DNA of 64,000 nucleotides. It comes from Aquimarina longa SW024. Its GTDB lineage: Bacteria > Bacteroidota > Bacteroidia > Flavobacteriales > Flavobacteriaceae. Numbering within the stretch: the stretch's first letter is position 1; each line of letters begins with the position of its first letter. The DNA is taken from the NCBI RefSeq assembly GCF_001401755.1, contig NZ_KQ474099.1, forward strand, positions 491,692 through 555,691, written 5' to 3'. Under the pieces are notes generated by a model. The model was given only the letters and a program-made list of their open reading frames with translations, was not told the origin of the DNA and made no database searches. The translations under genes and the position numbers were made by a program. Positions 39,020-46,504 of this stretch are shown here, piece by piece.

Positions 39020-39212
39020 GGTTTTAAAGAGTTAGATTTTGTGTTATACGTTAAATTAAAGTTAGTTGAGTTATAAAACACTAATTCTAAGGTAGTAAGA
39101 TCTCTGTTTAAAATTTAACACTCTTATCATTTTAACACAGAATTGGAGTGTTTTTAGCTTTTTATTAACGATAATGCAACATTATTGCATAAATAAAGAT
39201 GTGTTAATAATA

Positions 39213-41564
39213 TCAGTCTTTAACTTCTATTTTTCTTTTTAATTCATTACCATTTTCATCCAAAACAGTGATTGTATGTGTTCCTGGTTTTGGAGCTATT
39301 GCCATTTCATGAAATTGCCTTGTTGTACCCATGTATTGATCGTCGATATACCAAAAGACTCTAGATCCTGGATTGGTGTGTGCAATCTTAAGAATGACTT
39401 CATTTACTTTTCCATCAAATCCTTTAGGTAAGTAAACGCTATTATTCAATTTTGGAAAAATAAAATCCATACGCTCCTGAGATTCTTTTATACAATCTGA
39501 TCTATATGGTGGTAATGGCTTGTAACTAGCACTATTAGTTTTAAAAAAGTATTCTTGTAGTGGAGGCAATATAAACCATGAGTGATGAATGATATCTGCT
39601 ACAGACTCGCAAGAAGAATTCACTCGATATCGTTTTGTTGCATCTAGATGTATTAATTGATGATATGGGCATGGCTTTGTTCTGGTTCCTGTAATAGGAA
39701 TATATGCTTGCTTAACTGGGCAGTGGTTACCTGCTAGAAATCCACTTTTAGTACAAATATTTACTTGTTCTAAATTGTCATATGGAGGCGGGAACCATTT
39801 AGAATTAGGTAATAGATTAAATACATCAAATACTACTGGTGCTGCTGAGTTTAGCCCTGTTAACTCTGGTCTTCCTTCTCCATCGGCATTACCAATCCAG
39901 ACACCTACTACATATTTCTGACTAGCTCCTATTGCCCAAGCATCACGGTTTCCAAAACTGGTTCCTGTTTTCCAAGCAATCTCTCTAGAAGAGTCGTAAA
40001 ACTCCCATGCTTTATCTCTTTCTGGTCGATTTACTTCTTTCATGGCTTCAAATGTAAGCCAGATACTCCCAGCGCTATATACTGGTTTTTGACTCGTTTT
40101 GATACCAAAATTGCTCTTTTTATTAGCCAAAATAATTGGTTCTGTAAATTCTTTAGTAAAATATTCACTAGAGGTGCTTTGATAATGATTTAAGGTACCT
40201 GCAAAACCTGCATAGATCTTGCATAAATCCCATAGGTTTCCTTCTGCTCCACCAACGATTAGTGATAGCCCATAGTGATCTGCTCCATATTTTAGATCTT
40301 TGATTCTAAAGGCATTCATCTCATCTCTAAATCGCTGTAATCCATATTGTTGTAACAATCGAACTGCTGGGATGTTTAAAGAGCGTGCTAGTGCTCGATT
40401 TGCAGGAACTGCTCCGCTATAACTCTCATCAAAATTCTTAGGGCTATATCCTGAGATTACAGTAGGAATATCAGAAACTAATTGTTCTGGTAACAATTCT
40501 CCTTTATCCATCATAGCAGCATATAATAAAGGTTTTAGGGTACTTCCTGTACTACGCGCTGCCTGAATAACATCTACATCTTTTTCATGTGTTTGATCAG
40601 TTGGTGTATTACCTACATAACTAAGTACTTGCCGAGTATTAACATCCAAAACCAAGACTGCCATATTATGCACTTCATTTTGTTTTAAGGCTTCATAGTG
40701 CATTTTCACCACTCGATTAACTTGTTTTTGTAATATTGGATTAATCGTAGTTTGTATTCTTTTTCCTGTATTTTTTTTTGCTAATCGCTCTACTAAATGC
40801 GGAGCAATTCGTGGCAAAGAGTAAGGTTTTCGGGGTAATGTCTCACTTATAGATAGTTCATATGTTAGTGAGTCTATAGTTCCTTCTTGTAAAAGAGTAT
40901 GGAGTAATCGATTTCTTTTTTTTAATAATCTATTCTGATTCTTTCCTGGATAAATTAAAGAAGGTGCATTGGGTAGTACTGCAAGTGTGGCACTTTCTGC
41001 CCAGGATAATCGATGTGCAGATATTCCAAAATAACGCCAAGCAGCCATATCTACACCTACTACATTACCTCCGAATGGGGCATGAGAGGCATATAATTTT
41101 AGAATATTTTCTTTAGAAAACCCTAATTCTAAACGTACTGCGAGTAGTAGTTCTTTTAATTTTTCATAATAGGTGCGTTTTTTACCTTTTCGTGCCAAAC
41201 GAATAACTTGTTGTGTGATAGTGCTTCCTCCTCTTACTACTTTACCGGCTTTTATATTTGCAGTAATCGCTTTACCCATCGCTACAGGGTTAAATCCTAA
41301 ATGTCTGTAAAACTGCTGATCTTCAAAAGCTATAATACAGTGTTTGAATTTCTCAGGAATACTATCTGCCTCAGGAAAACGCCACTGCCCATCGGTTGCA
41401 ATTTTTGCTCCTATCAATTTTCCTGATACGGTCTCAATAACTGTTGCTGTAGGATCATCAAATAATGGTTTGGGTAATGAAAAATAATACCCTAGCAATA
41501 GTATCCCACTAATTATAACCCGTTTTGGGTGCTTTTTTATATATATTTTTATGTACTCAAACAA
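39213..41564 (-). CDS. pbpC: penicillin-binding protein 1C
   Basis: A 783-aa bifunctional peptidoglycan synthase. After one membrane helix comes the GT51 glycosyltransferase (AFEDQQFYRHLGFNP, GGSTITQQVIRLAR), then the transpeptidase with the Ser in STGSTLKPL, SLN and KTGTS motifs, and a C-terminal BiPBP-type domain. The apparent start is TTG. It normally pairs with a periplasmic alpha-2-macroglobulin; here that gene lies about 5 kb upstream. Confidence 0.95.
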   Translation of the reverse strand: MFEYIKIYIKKHPKRVIISGILLLGYYFSLPKPLFDDPTATVIETVSGKLIGAKIATDGQWRFPEADSIPEKFKHCIIAFEDQQFYRHLGFNPVAMGKAITANIKAGKVVRGGSTITQQVIRLARKGKKRTYYEKLKELLLAVRLELGFSKENILKLYASHAPFGGNVVGVDMAAWRYFGISAHRLSWAESATLAVLPNAPSLIYPGKNQNRLLKKRNRLLHTLLQEGTIDSLTYELSISETLPRKPYSLPRIAPHLVERLAKKNTGKRIQTTINPILQKQVNRVVKMHYEALKQNEVHNMAVLVLDVNTRQVLSYVGNTPTDQTHEKDVDVIQAARSTGSTLKPLLYAAMMDKGELLPEQLVSDIPTVISGYSPKNFDESYSGAVPANRALARSLNIPAVRLLQQYGLQRFRDEMNAFRIKDLKYGADHYGLSLIVGGAEGNLWDLCKIYAGFAGTLNHYQSTSSEYFTKEFTEPIILANKKSNFGIKTSQKPVYSAGSIWLTFEAMKEVNRPERDKAWEFYDSSREIAWKTGTSFGNRDAWAIGASQKYVVGVWIGNADGEGRPELTGLNSAAPVVFDVFNLLPNSKWFPPPYDNLEQVNICTKSGFLAGNHCPVKQAYIPITGTRTKPCPYHQLIHLDATKRYRVNSSCESVADIIHHSWFILPPLQEYFFKTNSASYKPLPPYRSDCIKESQERMDFIFPKLNNSVYLPKGFDGKVNEVILKIAHTNPGSRVFWYIDDQYMGTTRQFHEMAIAPKPGTHTITVLDENGNELKRKIEVKD

Positions 41565-41630
41565 TAGTGATAGATTCAGTTTACCTTTAAATTGACAATC
41601 GTTTTAACATTCATTCTTTTATAATGAAAC

Positions 41631-41670
41631 GGGCTTGTTAAAATCGATTGATACGAATTTTAACAAGCCC
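41631..41670. repeat. 14-bp perfect hairpin between pbpC and the nucleotidase genes
   Basis: GGGCTTGTTAAAAT (41631-41644) is the reverse complement of 41657-41670 with a 12-nt loop. It has no U tract on either strand but is the likely transcript end of the nucleotidase pair. Confidence 0.55.
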
Positions 41671-41703
41671 AATATAGCACTTTATACTCGCTAGAAAGAT
41701 CTT

Positions 41704-42621
41704 TTATACTTCTATTGATCTTCCTTTGGCTGTTTTATTTCCTGCTGTATCAAAGTAAAAATCTACTTGCCCCATATATACTCCACTTTTACCGCATTGA
41801 TTAATCAATACTTTTTCTCCTATAGCATTTTCTATAACTGTAGGTTTAGGCAATAATGTATGGGTATGTCCTCCTATAATTAAATCTATATTTTTTGTTT
41901 TTTTTGCTAAATGAAGATCCGAAACTTTATTTGGTGCATTTTTATAGTTATACCCTATATGAGATAAACAGATACTAAGATCGCATTGTTCTTCTTCTTT
42001 TAACACTCTTTCCATATCCTGAGCAATCTCTATAGGATCCAGATATTTAGTTTCTTTATATAATTTTTTATCCACTAATCCTTCTAATCCTACTCCTAAT
42101 CCAAAAACTCCGATTTTAATACCGTCTCTGATTACTATTTTATAAGGCTTTACCAAACCATCTAGTACTGTATTTTTAAAATCATAATTAGCAGATACAA
42201 AATCAAATGTCGCATTGGGTAATTGACTTAATAATCCATCAATTCCATTATCAAAATCATGATTCCCTAATGTTGCCAAATCATAATTTAGTTTAGACAT
42301 GAGTTTAAACTCTATTTCTCCACCATAATAGTTAAAGTAAGGAGTTCCCTGAAAAATATCTCCTGCATCTAATAAAATAGTATTAGGGTTTTCTTTTCTT
42401 ATGTGTTCTATTATACTTGCTCTTCTGGCAAAACCTCCTAAACCTGGGTATCGGTAGTGACTATCAGGTAATGGATCAATCTGGCTATGTACATCATTGG
42501 TATGTAGTACTGTAATCCTCTTTGTTATTGGTTTACTGCAAGATGCTAAACTTAACCCTCCTAAGCTGGCAAAAGCAGTTGCCGAAGCCATTTGTTGTAT
42601 AAATCTTCTTCTATTCTGCAT
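41704..42621 (-). CDS. metallophosphatase (5'-nucleotidase N-terminal domain)
   Basis: A 305-aa secreted metallophosphoesterase. The start at 42621 is chosen because a twin-arginine-like signal (NRRRFIQQMAS) begins there; a Cys in SLASCSK could be lipidated. All metal motifs of the calcineurin-type N-domain are present: TNDVHSQ, DAGDIFQGTP, LGNHDFDNG, LSHIGY and GGHTHT. The substrate-binding C-terminal domain of a normal 5'-nucleotidase is missing and is encoded by the gene just upstream, which it overlaps by 11 nt. Confidence 0.9.
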   Translation of the reverse strand: MQNRRRFIQQMASATAFASLGGLSLASCSKPITKRITVLHTNDVHSQIDPLPDSHYRYPGLGGFARRASIIEHIRKENPNTILLDAGDIFQGTPYFNYYGGEIEFKLMSKLNYDLATLGNHDFDNGIDGLLSQLPNATFDFVSANYDFKNTVLDGLVKPYKIVIRDGIKIGVFGLGVGLEGLVDKKLYKETKYLDPIEIAQDMERVLKEEEQCDLSICLSHIGYNYKNAPNKVSDLHLAKKTKNIDLIIGGHTHTLLPKPTVIENAIGEKVLINQCGKSGVYMGQVDFYFDTAGNKTAKGRSIEV

Positions 42622-43381
42622 AGCGCATTCTTTTATCCAATTGTACATGTACTGTATCTACTGATTTAAAATAATCTATCAGCGTATTTCTAAGCTTATA
42701 CTCTGTTTTATAGATCTGGATTGGGTCTTTAAAAAAATTCATGCTATCACCGCCTTGTTGTAGATAATCTGTAGTGAGTACAAAATAGTTTTTTCCTTCT
42801 TGTAGAGGTTGCCCATTGACGGTTACTTTTGTTGCTTTTTTAGCGTCTTTTAGTATCTGTAGTTTTAGATTGGCAATAGGGTGTGCTTGCTGTCTTTCTG
42901 CCAGATAAGAAATTAGTGCTTTTGTTTTTTCATATGATAGTTCTGCTACTACCAGTTCGTTTTCGAAAGGCATTACCTCAAAGGCTGTTCTAGCTGTTAC
43001 AGATCCTTTATTTATAGGAGCTCTTATACCTCCATGATTTAATAGTACAAAATCAATATTCTTACTATATCTTTTTTTAAAAATAGGCTGCGTTTGGTGT
43101 AATGAGATATCAGCCATAAGGTTCCCTAATGTACTTTCTAACTTTCCATCGAACTTGGTAATGTTTATTGTAGCGATACAGAGAGTAGCGTCTAATGTTT
43201 CGTTTAGGTGTGCTCTAAAAGGAGCGATAAATGAGTCTATAGATGTGTCCGCTACTACTGTAGAATCTATCTTTTGCTGAGTTGCTGTAATCCTACTAAC
43301 CGAAATAGGCTGTTGCTTACAAGAATATATAATACTCGATATTAAAAGACCGAATATAACCTTACCAAACGTAGTATTCAT
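42611..43381 (-). CDS. 5'-nucleotidase C-terminal domain lipoprotein
   Basis: A 256-aa lipoprotein (lipobox ISSIIYSCKQ) with the C-terminal domain of 5'-nucleotidases: NLMADIS, NHGGIRAPINKGSVT, VMPFENELV and the FVLTTDYLQQGGDSM nucleotide-stacking motif. It has no metallophosphatase domain. It is transcribed before the gene for that domain, so the two halves are split and in swapped order compared with a normal single-chain enzyme. They presumably assemble in the periplasm. Confidence 0.88.
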   Translation of the reverse strand: MNTTFGKVIFGLLISSIIYSCKQQPISVSRITATQQKIDSTVVADTSIDSFIAPFRAHLNETLDATLCIATINITKFDGKLESTLGNLMADISLHQTQPIFKKRYSKNIDFVLLNHGGIRAPINKGSVTARTAFEVMPFENELVVAELSYEKTKALISYLAERQQAHPIANLKLQILKDAKKATKVTVNGQPLQEGKNYFVLTTDYLQQGGDSMNFFKDPIQIYKTEYKLRNTLIDYFKSVDTVHVQLDKRMRYAE

Positions 43382-43580
43382 TATTACTTATTGTTTTGAC
43401 AATGGTACTAAAAAAAACAATACTCTAGTTTATCATTACGTTAAAATAATGGTTTATCTGCCAATCGGGAACTCCCGATGAGTTACTTTCACTCAGTTCT
43501 GCAAATCGGAAAATTCCGGTAGTTGTTAAATTTGGATTATGTGTATCTAAATATCTACATAATCGGAGATAGTTCGTACA

Positions 43581-43781
43581 CTATACCCCACTATACGCCA
43601 TCTGTATGGTAATTAGCATTTTGGTTTTTTCTATGGCAAAACCACTTTCTAGTTGCTGGGTTATTTCGTTTAGTGCTTCATTACGGATAACATCGTCAAA
43701 AGTTTCTTTAACGATGCCACTAATCTGACCATCTAGGTATTGATTGACCAAACCTAGTCTTAGTTGTAAGTTGATATCCAT
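43581..43781 (-). pseudogene. truncated copy of the effector N-domain
   Basis: A 66-residue frame nearly identical to residues 1-66 of the effector at 44624-45181 (MDINLQLRLGLVNQYLDG...QMAYSGV), ending in a stop exactly where homology ends. It is a remnant of a second effector whose toxin part has been lost. Confidence 0.75.
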
Positions 43782-43784
43782 GCC

Positions 43785-43874
43785 TTATGATTTAGTAGGT
43801 CAGTTATTACCATGCTTAGCAGTACCGATTTCTATATTTTTGGCACTAATAACTACCCTACTTGTACTGTCATT
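43785..43874 (-). pseudogene. fragment of the TssD 3' end
   Basis: About 30 codons matching the last residues of the intact TssD (VVISAKNIEIGTAKHGNN), with the conserved Trp codon changed to TGA. It lies immediately after the stop of the immunity-like gene, so a second TssD copy was once here. Confidence 0.8.
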
Positions 43875-43877
43875 GTT

Positions 43878-44312
43878 TTATTTTTTACAGTTATAAACAG
43901 CAAATTTTGATTGGTCTTTCATTAAGAAAATCACTTTTTTTAGTTCTAAAAATTCTTTTTTTATTGATATAGAATCTTTAAATTCTATGAACTCTGTTGT
44001 ACGATAAAAAAAACTGATTTTATTCTTATCTATTTGATTTTTAATATATCCTATATTATCAATTGTATCGATGTTTTTTATAAAAAGAACCCTATCAATC
44101 TCAGACGTTTTTATTTTCTCAATCATTTCATCACTTTTTATCCTAAAAACAATAGTGTCAAAGCCCGGAAATTCTCTGTTACTATGTACTATAACATTTT
44201 CAATGCAGATTTTGCTATCGATATTATTACATGATATTGTAGAAATCAATAAAAACATCAATAACATAATTTTTATTATAAAAGGATATTTAATGAATGT
44301 CATATTTTCCAA
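43878..44312 (-). CDS. small lipoprotein, candidate immunity protein
   Basis: A 144-aa protein (141 from the second ATG at 44303) with a lipobox LLISTISC and a mature part of mixed beta and alpha character, with no family that I recognise. It overlaps the end of the toxin reading frame by 23 nt. This gene order and lipid anchor are typical for immunity proteins that neutralise periplasm-acting effectors. The function is inferred from position only. Confidence 0.6.
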   Translation of the reverse strand: MENMTFIKYPFIIKIMLLMFLLISTISCNNIDSKICIENVIVHSNREFPGFDTIVFRIKSDEMIEKIKTSEIDRVLFIKNIDTIDNIGYIKNQIDKNKISFFYRTTEFIEFKDSISIKKEFLELKKVIFLMKDQSKFAVYNCKK

Positions 44313-44649
44313 AATATTTGTATTGTTCAGTTTTTGTCATAACATAGTTTTTTCTTGCATATACATCAAAGATGATTTGTTTTACATTACTAGAAGTTTT
44401 AGACCAAGACCAATGATTAACTTGTTTATGAACAGCTCGTTTTTCCCAACTCCAAAATACTTTTGGATCATGATAATCATATTTTTTTTGGTTTAAATGA
44501 TCAAGACCATGGGATAAGGTTTCATGAACTATGATATTTATAACATCAAACCTAGTAGTTAAGTCATTACCTATACTACCTGGAGAAAAATGAGTCGTTA
44601 CTATTTTTATACCAATTTCATTTTCAATAAGAAGTATTCCAGCCATCAT
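44290..44649 (-). CDS. toxin C-terminal part of a T6SS effector (separate frame)
   Basis: A 119-aa frame containing THFSPGSIGN, the His-rich VHETLSHGLDHLN and KQVNHWSWSK. The cluster of His and Glu suggests a metal-dependent enzyme, but it is not a canonical HExxH zincin. It begins 26 nt inside the end of the effector frame upstream. Deleting one T around 44627 would fuse the two frames smoothly (NTSY then ENEIGIKIV), so this is most likely the C-terminal half of one effector of about 300 aa. Confidence 0.65.
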   Translation of the reverse strand: MMAGILLIENEIGIKIVTTHFSPGSIGNDLTTRFDVINIIVHETLSHGLDHLNQKKYDYHDPKVFWSWEKRAVHKQVNHWSWSKTSSNVKQIIFDVYARKNYVMTKTEQYKYFGKYDIH

Positions 44650-45181
44650 TTAAATCACCTTCAAAGTTAACTATATCAGCTCCTTCTGGTATAAGATTAT
44701 ACTTTCTTGCATAATATTCGTATACTTTTGCTTCAGCATTTGGATTTGATGTGTGACCTAAAGAATTAAACAGATCTCCACAATCCCAATCCTTTCTAGA
44801 AATAAATTGTATCCCATCTGTGTTTCCTTCCCCTAAGTATTCTCCTGTATCTTTGTCAAAATAATCTCCAAAATTTTTGAATAAATCTTCAGATTTTGTT
44901 TTATAATATCGTAAGACTTCATTATTCACATGTGTATCAAAGTAAGATTTAATATACCCTGCAATATCATACCCACTATAAAACACTCCACTATACGCCA
45001 TCTGTATGGTAATCAGTATTTTGGTTTTTTCTATGGCAAAACCACTTTCTAGTCGCTGGTCTATTTCGTTTAGTGCTTCATTACGGATAGCATCGTCAAA
45101 AGTTTCTTTAACGATGCCACTGATCTGACCATCTAGGTATTGATTGACCAAACCTAGTTTTAGTTGTAAGTTGATATCCAT
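44624..45181 (-). CDS. T6SS effector, conserved N-terminal domain and start of toxin
   Basis: A 185-aa frame beginning with a domain of about 66 residues (MDINLQLKLGLVN...) that is also present in two remnants nearby, so it is a shared loading or adaptor module. The rest (DKDTGEYLGEGNTDG and onward) is typical polymorphic-toxin sequence. It starts 3 nt after the TssD stop. The frame ends in TGA just where it overlaps the toxin frame 44290-44649, pointing to a frameshift. Confidence 0.7.
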   Translation of the reverse strand: MDINLQLKLGLVNQYLDGQISGIVKETFDDAIRNEALNEIDQRLESGFAIEKTKILITIQMAYSGVFYSGYDIAGYIKSYFDTHVNNEVLRYYKTKSEDLFKNFGDYFDKDTGEYLGEGNTDGIQFISRKDWDCGDLFNSLGHTSNPNAEAKVYEYYARKYNLIPEGADIVNFEGDLNDGWNTSY

Positions 45182-45184
45182 GTC

Positions 45185-45583
45185 TTATGATTTAGTAGGC
45201 CAGTTATTACCATGCTTAGCAGTACCGATTTCTATATCTTTGGCACTAATAACTACCTGTGCTGTCATAGCCTTACTGTTCTTACTATGATAGTTTTGTA
45301 CATAATTGAGGCAAAAGGCTTCATCGAATTTGATTGTCTGCATTACAGACATGGCATCGGTATTAAAAAACTGTACTTTTCCGTTTTTTACCATAGTAGG
45401 GGATGCTGCTAATTCTGCAAAAAGGTTAACCTCTTTATGATATACAAGGGTTACTGTAAACTGCCCTGCTATAGGTCTAGAGTTGGGTCTGCCGTTATAA
45501 TCGCTGTTCTGATTAATGGCTACGGTGCAATCTTCGATAGTAAATGGTATTCCTTCGATTTCTAATTTTCCTAAAAATGACAT
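45185..45583 (-). CDS. tssD: type VI secretion tube protein TssD (Hcp-like)
   Basis: A 132-aa protein with the Bacteroidota TssD pattern: MSFLGKLEIEG and CTVAINQNSDYNGRPNSRP at the start, VTLVYHKEVNLF in the middle, and MTAQVVISAKDIEIGTAKHGNNW at the end. Six of these form rings of the T6SS tube, and effectors may bind in or beside them. No other T6SS gene is in the window, so this is an orphan tube gene that carries its own effector cassette. Confidence 0.8.
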   Translation of the reverse strand: MSFLGKLEIEGIPFTIEDCTVAINQNSDYNGRPNSRPIAGQFTVTLVYHKEVNLFAELAASPTMVKNGKVQFFNTDAMSVMQTIKFDEAFCLNYVQNYHSKNSKAMTAQVVISAKDIEIGTAKHGNNWPTKS

Positions 45584-45890
45584 GTAATAATTTGGTTTTA
45601 AGAGTTTATACTAATTTGGATACTATCCAAAAGTAAATCATTAGTATTAGTTTACCATACAGATATCTGTATGAGATAGTATATTTTATAGAGATACTAT
45701 CATATTGGGCAATGACTTTTATGTAATATAAAATTGGTTTTCAGTAGTTTGTGCATTTATTTACCGATATGTTATTTTTCTGTTTTTTTTAGATAAAATT
45801 ATTGGTTCTAAGGTTATTGTTTATCACTTTATCTATCTACAGTCGAGAAATAGGTATCTACATTCAGGAAATTAACACTTACATTGAAGA

Positions 45891-46199
45891 AATTAACATT
45901 TTGGTTTTTTCTATGACAAAACCACTTTCTAGTTGCTGGGTTATTTCGTTTAGTGCTTCATTACGGATAACATCGTTATTAAAAAACTGTACTTTTCCGT
46001 TTTTTACCATAGTAGGGGATGCTGCCCACTCTGCAAAAAGGTTAACCCCTTTATGATATACAAGGGTTACTGTAAACTGTCCTGCTATAGGTTTAGAGTT
46101 GGGTCTTCCGTTATAATCGCTGTTCTGATTAATGGCTACGGTGCAATCTTCGATAATAAATAGTATTCCTTCGATTTCTAATTTTCCTAAAAATGATAT
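45891..46199 (-). pseudogene. chimeric remnant: TssD N-terminus joined to effector N-domain
   Basis: On the minus strand the first part (46199 to about 45976) copies the TssD gene from its start, but the ATG has become ATA. At a shared CATCG (45971-45975) it jumps to the middle of the effector N-domain and runs to 45891. The TssD C-terminus and effector start have thus been deleted by recombination between two short matches. Confidence 0.8.
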
Positions 46200-46450
46200 A
46201 CGATAAAATTATGTTTTTACAGATAAGGAAATAGTTTTTATGATCAATTTAAATTCCTTCTCTATCATAACAATAAATTCTATTCTACACTAGAATGACA
46301 AAACCATCCAGAAAAAGAGCATGAATTTTTAAAAACACTCTCAATAATAAATACATATTGTAATACTCAGCTTTAATTGATAGCAAAACTTAATGTATAA
46401 AACCATATGTCATATAGCAGTTGTTATCATGTTATATTTTCAGCAATTCG

Positions 46451-46495
46451 ATTTATACCATAGGTTTCTATCTATGCGAAACCTATGGTATAAAT
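46451..46495. repeat. 18-bp perfect hairpin downstream of the macroglobulin gene
   Basis: Bases 46451-46468 (ATTTATACCATAGGTTTC) and 46478-46495 are perfect reverse complements around a 9-nt loop, 10 nt after the macroglobulin stop. A T run is present on the plus side only. It is probably the transcript end. Confidence 0.6.
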
Positions 46496-46504
46496 ATTGT
46501 TTTT

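Noticed and set aside
44071-44496. Plus-strand frame opposite the immunity and toxin genes
   Set aside because: The hydrophobic reading is the complement of the Lys/Asn-rich minus-strand genes.
44610-44640. Programmed +1 frameshift in the effector
   Set aside because: UAU-UGA is not a good slip site, as the shifted codon AUU would not pair with the Tyr tRNA; a mutation is simpler.
45802-46056. Plus-strand frame of 84 codons in the TssD remnant region
   Set aside because: It is antisense to a degraded TssD/effector chimera and shares its sequence only by complement.
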